DNA of 64,000 nucleotides from Fibrobacter sp. (lineage in GTDB: Bacteria > Fibrobacterota > Fibrobacteria > Fibrobacterales > Fibrobacteraceae). Below, in pieces: positions 53,928 through 61,505 of this stretch. Each line of letters starts with the position of its first letter. The stretch's first letter is position 1. Where the stretch lies: the NCBI GenBank assembly GCA_024399015.1, contig JAKSIC010000002.1:132732-196731 (forward strand). The letters run 5' to 3'. Below the pieces are notes generated by a model. That model was not told the DNA's origin, ran no database searches, and saw nothing but the letters and a program-made list of their open reading frames with translations. The translations under genes and the position numbers were made by a program.

Positions 53928-55049
53928 ATGTTCGTTCCCTCCATAACAAATCCTGTTGGCGACTTTGTACGAGAATGGGTACCGAAGCTTGCAGAATATC
54001 TGCCGGCAGCAATTCAGTCCGATACCTTGAACAATATCGTTGCCTTTTTGATTAACGCCGTCATCTGCGTTATCGCAGTCTGCGTCGTGAACATCGGTTC
54101 CGCACCGATCCTCATCTACATGGAACGTAAGGTTTGCGCTCATGTGCAATGCCGCTTGGGCCCCATGCGCCTTGGTTGGCACGGTACCATCCAGACCATC
54201 GCCGACGTTCTGAAGATGCTCTTCAAGGAAGTCTACGCACCTGGTGGAGTAGACAAGTTCGTCTACTTCTTGGCTCCGCTGATTGTGCTGATTGCACCCT
54301 TCATGGTGGCAGCATTGATCCCCTTCGGCCAGAACCTGGTGGTTGCAGACATCGACATGGGCATTCCCCTGATTATCGCCATCAACGGTTTCGGCGTGCT
54401 GGGCATTTTGCTTGGCGGCTGGTCCAGTAACAACAAGTACTCCTTGCTTGGTGCTCTTCGTAGCGGCGCTCAGATGATCAGCTACGAAATCTCCTTTGCC
54501 TTGGTGCTTTTGTTCGTGGTCATGATTTCCGGATCCACCAACCTGATGACCATTACCCAGACCCAGAGCGGCACCGTCTTTGACTGGATGATTTTCAAGG
54601 TTCCCGTACTTGGCTTTATCGCCTTCATCCTGTTCTTCATTTCTTCTACTGCAGAAATGAACCGCGCACCTTTCGACATTGCCGAAGCTGAACAGGAATT
54701 GACCGGCGGTTATCATACTGAATATAACGGCACCCCGTTCGCCATGTTCTACTTGGCAGAATACATCGCATTGGTGACCAACTCCTCCCTGGCAGTGACT
54801 TGCTTCCTGGGCGGTTTCCACGCACCTTGCCTGGGCATTGCCGCAATTGACGGATACCTCACCATGATTCCGGGAGTTATCTGGTTCTTCGCCAAGGTAT
54901 TCTTTATGATTTGGTGCTACATGATGGTCCGCTGGACTTTTGTCCGCCCCCGTGTAGACCAGCTGATGAGTTTTGAATGGAAATTCCTGCTGCCCCTGAA
55001 CCTGCTGATGCTGGTGGCTGGCGCTGCTTATGTGGCTTTGGTAGGCTAA
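53928..55049 (+). CDS. nuoH: Complex I subunit H (ND1)
   Basis: 373 aa with about eight membrane segments. YMERKVCAHVQCRLGPMRLG near residues 64-83, and STAEMNRAPFDIAEAEQELT near 239 with the acidic residues of the quinone channel, are hallmark NuoH sequences. It links the peripheral arm to the proton-pumping arm. Confidence 0.93.
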   Translation: MFVPSITNPVGDFVREWVPKLAEYLPAAIQSDTLNNIVAFLINAVICVIAVCVVNIGSAPILIYMERKVCAHVQCRLGPMRLGWHGTIQTIADVLKMLFKEVYAPGGVDKFVYFLAPLIVLIAPFMVAALIPFGQNLVVADIDMGIPLIIAINGFGVLGILLGGWSSNNKYSLLGALRSGAQMISYEISFALVLLFVVMISGSTNLMTITQTQSGTVFDWMIFKVPVLGFIAFILFFISSTAEMNRAPFDIAEAEQELTGGYHTEYNGTPFAMFYLAEYIALVTNSSLAVTCFLGGFHAPCLGIAAIDGYLTMIPGVIWFFAKVFFMIWCYMMVRWTFVRPRVDQLMSFEWKFLLPLNLLMLVAGAAYVALVG

Positions 55050-55063
55050 GGTAGAGGTATTTT

Positions 55064-55540
55064 ATGGATCAGAAAAAGATTTCTACAAAACAGTACTTCA
55101 AGACTTACTTGAAAAAGTGCGTTACTGGCCCGTGGAGCCTTCTCTGCGGTTTGTCCGTGAGCCTCAAGTATTTCTTCAATCCGAAAAAGATTGTCACGGA
55201 ACAGTATCCGGAAAATCGCAAAACCTTGAAGATGCACGAACGTTTCCGCGGCCGCCTTTCCATGGTGGAAGACGCCGAAGGTAACAACCGCTGCACCGCT
55301 TGCGGCATGTGCGAACGTAGCTGCCCCAATGGAAGCATCAACGTTCAAGCAACAAAGAACATCGCCGGCAAGAAGGTCCTGGGTCGTTACGTGTATCACT
55401 TTGCAAGTTGCACCCAGTGCGGCCTCTGCGTAGAAGCCTGCCCCTTCGGCGCCATCGAAATGGCTCCTGAATTTGAAGTGGCTACTACCGACATCAACTC
55501 GCTGGAAATGATTTTGAACAAGAAGGAGGGTCAAGGCTAA
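55064..55540 (+). CDS. nuoI: Complex I subunit I (8Fe ferredoxin type)
   Basis: 158 aa. Two [4Fe-4S] motifs, CTACGMCERSCP near residue 77 and CTQCGLCVEACP near 116, carry electrons toward cluster N2. The first membrane-facing part is basic. nuoJ starts within the stop codon (TAATG). Confidence 0.93.
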   Translation: MDQKKISTKQYFKTYLKKCVTGPWSLLCGLSVSLKYFFNPKKIVTEQYPENRKTLKMHERFRGRLSMVEDAEGNNRCTACGMCERSCPNGSINVQATKNIAGKKVLGRYVYHFASCTQCGLCVEACPFGAIEMAPEFEVATTDINSLEMILNKKEGQG

Positions 55541-56103
55541 TGTTCCCGGATCTTTCAAGTTTGGCAAACGTATTCCCCACAGGCGGAATCGACATTGCCT
55601 TCTACGTGGTCGCATTCGTCATGGTGGTGACAGCCATCTGCACTGTTGCGGTCAAGAACATTTTGCAGAGCGCAGTATTCCTCATTTTCTCCTTTGTAGG
55701 AACTACCGTTCTCTACTTGCTGCTCCACGCTGAATTCAACGCCCTGGCACAGATCATGGTGTACATCGGCGGCGTGGTCATCTTCGTTATCTTCACCATC
55801 TTGCTCACAAGCCATTTGGGCGAAGAAGCTTTCTCCACGAAGATTCCCCGCTACTTTGCAGCATTCGCAATTTCCATTGCATTCGTCGCCATCATGGCCA
55901 AGTGCCTGGTGCCGGTGCAGGAACTTGTAACTACCGCAGCAACAGCTCCCGAAGGATTCGCATCCTTGAAGGCATTGTCTGTTCGCCTGCTGGGCTATGG
56001 CGCCGACGGTTTCATCCTTCCCTTTGAAATCGTAAGTATCCTGCTGCTCGCAACCTTGATTGGCGCAATTACCATTGCTCGCCGCGGCAAGGAGGAAAAG
56101 TAA
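55540..56103 (+). CDS. nuoJ: Complex I subunit J (ND6)
   Basis: 187 aa, five hydrophobic segments. AEFNALAQIMVYIGGVVIFV (about 65-84) is the NuoJ signature helix. One-base overlaps (TAATG) link it to nuoI and nuoK. Confidence 0.9.
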   Translation: MFPDLSSLANVFPTGGIDIAFYVVAFVMVVTAICTVAVKNILQSAVFLIFSFVGTTVLYLLLHAEFNALAQIMVYIGGVVIFVIFTILLTSHLGEEAFSTKIPRYFAAFAISIAFVAIMAKCLVPVQELVTTAATAPEGFASLKALSVRLLGYGADGFILPFEIVSILLLATLIGAITIARRGKEEK

Positions 56104-56408
56104 TGACTTTGATGAATTGCCTTATCCTCTCGTTCATCCTCTTTGGCATTGGCCTTTGGGGCCTTATGCGTCGCCGTCACTTGGTGGGCATGTTGATTTC
56201 CACCGAAATCATGCTGAACGCAGCCAACATGAACTTTATCTCGTTTGCCTACTTTAGCGCAAAGGACGCTACCGCAGGTTCCGTGTTTAGCATTTTCGTC
56301 ATCGCAGTGACTGCATGCGAAATGGCAGTGGCCTTGGCCATTATCGTTAGCATGTATCGTCGTCGCAAGAGCCTTGACGTAGAACAGTTGAGGGATCTCC
56401 ATGATTAA
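56103..56408 (+). CDS. nuoK: Complex I subunit K (ND4L)
   Basis: 101 aa, three membrane helices with GMLISTEIMLNAANMNF (about 29-45), which holds the conserved Glu, and a second Glu in VTACEMAVALAI near 72. Typical length. Overlaps nuoL by 8 bp. Confidence 0.92.
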   Translation: MTLMNCLILSFILFGIGLWGLMRRRHLVGMLISTEIMLNAANMNFISFAYFSAKDATAGSVFSIFVIAVTACEMAVALAIIVSMYRRRKSLDVEQLRDLHD

Positions 56409-58356
56409 TGACGTCTCTATCAGCTATCTCATTTTCCTGATGCCGCTCCTCACTTTCGTGGTGAACGGCCTCTTCCTGGGCAAGCGTTCCGCCAAGGGTG
56501 CCGCAGCATTCGCCATCGTCTGCAACGGTATTGCCATGGTTTCAGCATTGCTGCTTGCCGTCAGCTACTTCACTTCCGGCTATGCCCCGCAGAAAGCGAT
56601 TCTCTTTGAACTTCCCTTCTTGAAGTTCGCAGAAACCTTCGCTGCAAACATTGGCCTCCTGGTAGACCCCCTTTCCATCATGATGCTGGTGGTGGTTACC
56701 TTCATCGCGTTCCTGGTGAACATATACAGCGTAGGCTATATGCGCGGCGACCGTGCAGAAGGTCGATTCTTCGCACTGCTTTCCCTGTTCAGCTTTAGCA
56801 TGCTTGGCCTTGTGGCCGCAACCAACCTTTTCCAGATGTTCATCTTCTGGGAACTGGTGGGCGTCTCCAGCTACCTGCTTATCGGTTTCTGGTACCACAA
56901 GCCTTCTGCAGTTAGTGCTTCCAAGCAGGCATTCATCCTCACCCGCTTTGCCGACAGTTTCTTCCTGCTGGGCATCGTGATCGTGAGCTTCGTGGTACAG
57001 AGCTTTGACTTCGAAAAGATCAACGCCCTTACCTTGAGTGCATTCCAGAGCCAGACTATTGATCTCGGCTTTATGGTGATGACCAAGGCAGAAGCTCTTG
57101 TTCTCGGCGGCGTCCTGATTTTCACCGGTGGCTGGGGCAAGTCTGCAATGTTCCCCATGCACATTTGGTTGCCGAATGCTATGGAAGGTCCGACCCCGGT
57201 TTCCTCCATCATTCACAGTGCCACCATGGTGGTGGCTGGCGTTTACCTGGTAGCTCGTCTGTTCCCCTTCTTCGCTCTCAGCGGAAGCACCATGAACTTG
57301 ATTATGGTGGTGGGCGCATTCACTATGGTATTTGCAGCTGTTATCGCCTGCACTCAGAAGGATATTAAGCGCATTCTCGCTTACTCTACCCTTTCTCAGT
57401 TGGGTTACATGATGTTCTCCCTGGGCGCTTGCCGTATGGGTGACGTTGTGGTCACCACCGGCTGGACCGCATCTACCTACCACATTTTCACTCACGCATT
57501 CTTCAAGTGCAGCTTGTTCCTTATCGCAGGTTCCCTGATTCATCAGGTTCATACCAACGATTTGGACGCCATGGGCGGTCTCCGCAAGAAGATGCCCTTG
57601 ACCTATGTCTGCGCATTGATTTCCATTCTCGCCATTTCCGGCATCCCGCCGTTCTCCGGTTTCTTCTCCAAGGACGAAATCATTCTGACGGCATTCCAGG
57701 GACACCATTACGTGGTATTCGGTTTGGCTCTCCTGACCAGCGGCCTCACCACCTTCTACATGTTCCGTCTGTTCTTCCTTGCCTTCCACGGCGCACCCCG
57801 CTCCGAAAGCGTCAAGGCCGGACACGTTCACGAAGACTTCTTTATGACTCTCCCCATTGCAATTCTTGCCGTGCCTGCTTTGGCCAGCGGTTTTGCAGCA
57901 AAGGGTCTGTTTGAAGAATTCTTTGTTCCGGGCAAGTTGAATGTTCCGCAGTTGGTTCAGTTGGCAGAAGCCCACTGGATTCCCTACGTTGCCGTAGCAA
58001 TCGCAGTTGTAGCACTGCTCATCGCCTGGGTTCTTTACGCAAGCCCCAAGGCTAAGGTTGAACGCGCCCTCGACGACATCAACCGCGGCAGCGTCTACAA
58101 GGTGATTTACCACAAGTTCTATTTCGATGAAATGTACTACGCCGTGGTTCGCCAGTTCGTTATCGGCGGCATTGCTCGCGCAGCTCGTTTCATCCAGGAT
58201 TACATCATCGAAGGTATCCTCGCTTTCGTCGTGTGGTTCGTACATACATTGGGCAGTCTCGTTCGTCGCGCCCAGAGCGGCAACTTGACTTTCTACCTGG
58301 GAACCCTGGTGGTCGGCGTACTGCTGTGGCGTTTCTTCGGTCAGCTTCCGTTTTAA
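56401..58356 (+). CDS. nuoL: Complex I subunit L (ND5)
   Basis: 651 aa with about 16 membrane segments. FWELVGVSSYLLIGFWYHKP near residues 149-168, and the SAMFPMHIWLPNAMEGPTPV segment near 246 with HSATMVVAGVYL, are NuoL marks of the antiporter-like proton channel. The lateral helix and C-terminal tail are present. Length is in the normal range. Confidence 0.93.
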   Translation: MINDVSISYLIFLMPLLTFVVNGLFLGKRSAKGAAAFAIVCNGIAMVSALLLAVSYFTSGYAPQKAILFELPFLKFAETFAANIGLLVDPLSIMMLVVVTFIAFLVNIYSVGYMRGDRAEGRFFALLSLFSFSMLGLVAATNLFQMFIFWELVGVSSYLLIGFWYHKPSAVSASKQAFILTRFADSFFLLGIVIVSFVVQSFDFEKINALTLSAFQSQTIDLGFMVMTKAEALVLGGVLIFTGGWGKSAMFPMHIWLPNAMEGPTPVSSIIHSATMVVAGVYLVARLFPFFALSGSTMNLIMVVGAFTMVFAAVIACTQKDIKRILAYSTLSQLGYMMFSLGACRMGDVVVTTGWTASTYHIFTHAFFKCSLFLIAGSLIHQVHTNDLDAMGGLRKKMPLTYVCALISILAISGIPPFSGFFSKDEIILTAFQGHHYVVFGLALLTSGLTTFYMFRLFFLAFHGAPRSESVKAGHVHEDFFMTLPIAILAVPALASGFAAKGLFEEFFVPGKLNVPQLVQLAEAHWIPYVAVAIAVVALLIAWVLYASPKAKVERALDDINRGSVYKVIYHKFYFDEMYYAVVRQFVIGGIARAARFIQDYIIEGILAFVVWFVHTLGSLVRRAQSGNLTFYLGTLVVGVLLWRFFGQLPF

Positions 58357-58378
58357 GGATTGAGAGGTTATAAGTACT

Positions 58379-59908
58379 ATGGATACATTACTTTTTAATC
58401 TGATTTGGCTCATCCCGCTTTTGACAGTTCTCGTCTGCGTTCCAATTCCGGGAACCAAGGCAAAACTGATCAAGGGCATTCATGCCTTCTCCGGAACTTT
58501 CGTTCTGGCTTTGGTGGGATACCTCACCTACCGAGTTTACGCTCTTTCCGGAACTCCTATTGATGACAAGGCAGCCCCGCTGTTCCTCCGATTCTTTACG
58601 GACATTCCCTGGATCAATTCCCTGAACGCACACTACATCGTTGGCGCCGACGGCCTCAACATGTTCCTGTTGCTCCTTACCGCGGTAATCGTGTGGGGCG
58701 GCATTCTCGTAAGCTGGGAAATCAAGGGAAACCAGAAGGTATTCTTCGCCTTGATCCAGATGCTTGCCACAAGCGTCTACGGCGTGTTCATGAGCATGGA
58801 CTTGGTTTTGTTCTTCGTGTTCTACGAAATGGAAGCACTGTGCATGTACCTGATGATTGCCGGTTACGGTTCCGGCCGCAAGGATTACGGTGGTAAGAAA
58901 CTTACCTTGACTCTCGCCTTCGGCTCCTCCATGATTTTGGCAACCCTTTTCGGCCTCTACTTCGAAAGCGGTTCTACCAGCTGGAGCCTTGTGGAACTTT
59001 CCAAGATTACCCTCCCCACAAGTTTCCAGATGTGGGCATTCCCCCTGATGTTCATGGGCTTTGCCGTTAGCTCCTCTTTGTTCCCGTTCCACTTCTGGAG
59101 CCCGGACGGTCATGCATCTGCGCCTACCGCAGTTTCTATGCTGGCAGCAGGCGTCATGATGAAGATGGGTGCATATGGGTGCCTTCGCGTCGCCATGTTC
59201 CTTATGCCGGAAGCAGCAAAGGTTTGGCTCCCCTACGTTGTGGCTCTCCTGATCTTCAACGTGGTTCTCGGCCCATTCATTGCCCTTCGCCACAAGGACC
59301 TTAAGTACATCACAGCTTACAGTTCCATCAGCCACTTGGGCCTTATCTTCCTGGGCCTCGCCGCCATCACTCCGGTGGGTCTCCGCGGCGCATCCCTCCA
59401 GATGATTTCCCACGGTTTCTTGACTGGTTTGTTCTTCGCAACCATCGGTATGATTTACGAGCGTACCCACACTCGTGACATTACCGAAATGGGCGGCATC
59501 ATGCGCAAGGTACCCTTCCTTGGCGTAGGCTTCGCTATTGCAGGTTTCGCAGGCCTCGGCTTGCCGGGCTTCAGCGGATTCGTTGCAGAAAGCAACATTT
59601 TCATTGGCGCTTTCGCTCAGGATTCCACCCTCACCCGCGTCGTGACAATCCTTGCAATTCTTTCTATCACCACCACGGCAGTTTACATTCTGCAGACTGC
59701 AAACCGCATGCTCCACGGCAATATGCCCGCCAAGTACGAAACTTTGACCGATGCAAACCTTCGCGAAAAGATTGTGGTTGTGGTTCTCGTTCTCTGCTTG
59801 CTTTTGATCGGTATTTTCCCGGGTTGGATTGCAGATATGCTTGACCAGAGCATCGCTCCCATCTTTGCAAAACTTGCAGCAGCCCAAGCACCGGTGATTG
59901 GAGGTTAA
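58379..59908 (+). CDS. nuoM: Complex I subunit M (ND4)
   Basis: 509 aa with about 14 membrane segments. LFFVFYEMEALCMYLMI near residue 143 has the conserved Glu, SSSLFPFHFWSPDGHASAPT near 229 is the channel motif. It has 22 bp between nuoL and its start. Normal length. Confidence 0.92.
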   Translation: MDTLLFNLIWLIPLLTVLVCVPIPGTKAKLIKGIHAFSGTFVLALVGYLTYRVYALSGTPIDDKAAPLFLRFFTDIPWINSLNAHYIVGADGLNMFLLLLTAVIVWGGILVSWEIKGNQKVFFALIQMLATSVYGVFMSMDLVLFFVFYEMEALCMYLMIAGYGSGRKDYGGKKLTLTLAFGSSMILATLFGLYFESGSTSWSLVELSKITLPTSFQMWAFPLMFMGFAVSSSLFPFHFWSPDGHASAPTAVSMLAAGVMMKMGAYGCLRVAMFLMPEAAKVWLPYVVALLIFNVVLGPFIALRHKDLKYITAYSSISHLGLIFLGLAAITPVGLRGASLQMISHGFLTGLFFATIGMIYERTHTRDITEMGGIMRKVPFLGVGFAIAGFAGLGLPGFSGFVAESNIFIGAFAQDSTLTRVVTILAILSITTTAVYILQTANRMLHGNMPAKYETLTDANLREKIVVVVLVLCLLLIGIFPGWIADMLDQSIAPIFAKLAAAQAPVIGG

Positions 59909-59909
59909 A

Positions 59910-61346
59910 ATGAGTTTTACTGTACCTAATTTCATCATCCCCGATCTCGTTCTTCTGATTCTTCCCTTCCTCGTGATCGGATGCCGCCTGGTCATCAAGA
60001 ATTCCAAGTTGCCTTGGCGCTTGGCTTGCGTTGGCCTCATCGCAGTATTCGTGATGCTGAACTTCTTACCCCTAGTTGGCGGCGAAGGCAATTACTTTAT
60101 CAGCAATTGGCGCGTAGACGACTTCGGCATTCTCATGCGCGAAGTGCTTACCTTGAGCGCCCTGCTGGGTCTGCTCCTGGCAAAGGACTACTTTGACCAT
60201 GGCGCCGATGGCAAGCCCCAGATGAACCAGATTGCAGAATTCGCAGGAACCGTGGCATTCGCAACCTTCGGCGGTTACATTGTTGTATCCGCATGCGATT
60301 TGCTCACCTTCTTCCTGGGCCTGGAAATGGCAACCATCCCCATGTACATTCTGACCGCTTGGAACAAGAAAGACCAGATGGGTTCCGAAGCAGCCACCAA
60401 GTACATCTTGATGGGTTCTGTGGCAACCGCATTTGAATTGTTCGGTTTCAGCTACCTCTACGGTTTCGCAGGCTCTATCAGCTTCGACGTCATCCAGAGC
60501 GCCGCTGCCGCAGGAACATCTCCGCTGCTGTGGATCGCCGTGCTGTTCCTCTTCTGCGGAATCGGTTTCAAGCTGACCCTGTTCCCATTCTACACCTGGG
60601 CTCCGGACGTTTACGAAGGCGCACCGTCTCCTGTTACCGCACTTTTGGCTGTAACTTCCAAGGCAACCGCCATCGCATTCCTCGTTGTCCTGATTTACGG
60701 CCCGTTGGCTCCTGTGCAGGAACAGATTGCACCGCTGATCGCTCTTCTCGCAGGTGTTACCTTGTTCGTAGGCAACCTGGGCGCTTTGAAGCAGAGCCGT
60801 CTCCGCCGTTTCATGGCTTACAGCTCTATCGCTCAGGCTGGTTACATCATGGTTGCACTCCTCGGCCCTGCCGACACAGCAAAGACAGCCATCATCTACT
60901 ACCTGTTCCTCTACACCTTGGCTAACTACCTGGCATTCTTCGTGTTCGGCGTTATTGGCCATCGTCGCGAAGAATCCTTCGATTCTCTCAGAGGTCTTTC
61001 CAAGCAGAACGTGAGCCTTGCAACCGCTTTGGCAGTAGCAATGTTCAGCTTGGCAGGTATTCCGCCTCTTGCAGGTTTCTTCGGTAAGTTCCACTTGTTC
61101 TTCAGCGGTGCATCCACTGGTCACTACGCTCTCGTGGTATTTGCCGTTCTGAACAACGTGTTGGCTCTCTACTACTACTTGCAGGTCATCAAGAGTGCCT
61201 GGGCTGACGAACCGGAAGGAGAACTTACTCCCCTCCGTATGACCAAGCGTCAGATTATCGTCACCTTCCTACTGACCGCAGCAGTGATCCTCATGGGTGT
61301 TCTCCCCCACTTGAGCAACAACATCTTCGCAGGATTCTCTCTGTAG
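59910..61346 (+). CDS. nuoN: Complex I subunit N (ND2)
   Basis: 478 aa with about 14 membrane segments. FFLGLEMATIPMYILTAW near residue 136 and KLTLFPFYTWAPDVYEGAPSP-type sequence near 222 are NuoN/NuoM-type. ATG 59910 is used (MSFTVPNF), with GGAGG 9 bases upstream. It ends the operon and a terminator follows. No nuoE, nuoF or nuoG follows. Confidence 0.92.
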   Translation: MSFTVPNFIIPDLVLLILPFLVIGCRLVIKNSKLPWRLACVGLIAVFVMLNFLPLVGGEGNYFISNWRVDDFGILMREVLTLSALLGLLLAKDYFDHGADGKPQMNQIAEFAGTVAFATFGGYIVVSACDLLTFFLGLEMATIPMYILTAWNKKDQMGSEAATKYILMGSVATAFELFGFSYLYGFAGSISFDVIQSAAAAGTSPLLWIAVLFLFCGIGFKLTLFPFYTWAPDVYEGAPSPVTALLAVTSKATAIAFLVVLIYGPLAPVQEQIAPLIALLAGVTLFVGNLGALKQSRLRRFMAYSSIAQAGYIMVALLGPADTAKTAIIYYLFLYTLANYLAFFVFGVIGHRREESFDSLRGLSKQNVSLATALAVAMFSLAGIPPLAGFFGKFHLFFSGASTGHYALVVFAVLNNVLALYYYLQVIKSAWADEPEGELTPLRMTKRQIIVTFLLTAAVILMGVLPHLSNNIFAGFSL

Positions 61347-61369
61347 ATTTTCCCAAAAGATTCTTGATC

Positions 61370-61398
61370 AACGGTCCGCTTTTACGCGGGCCGTTTTT
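61370..61398 (+). terminator. Terminator of the nuo operon
   Basis: AACGGTCCGC (61370-61379) / GCGGGCCGTT (61386-61395) with one wobble pair, 6-nt loop and T-run. Confidence 0.88.
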
Positions 61399-61505
61399 CG
61401 TACTCATTTGTAACCATATTCAGGAACGAACCCGTCCTTTGTCGCTAGCCAAAATGCTAGATTATGTATGGTAAATTTTAACCCTCCATTCAATGGAAAT
61501 CATAT

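Noticed and set aside
56542-58479. Long open frame antisense to nuoL, and similar ones antisense to nuoM (58388-60091), nuoN (60072-61124) and leuA (plus-strand frame 21025-23112)
   Set aside because: They are antisense to clearly recognised genes, have no family features and arise from the biased codon use of the opposite strand.
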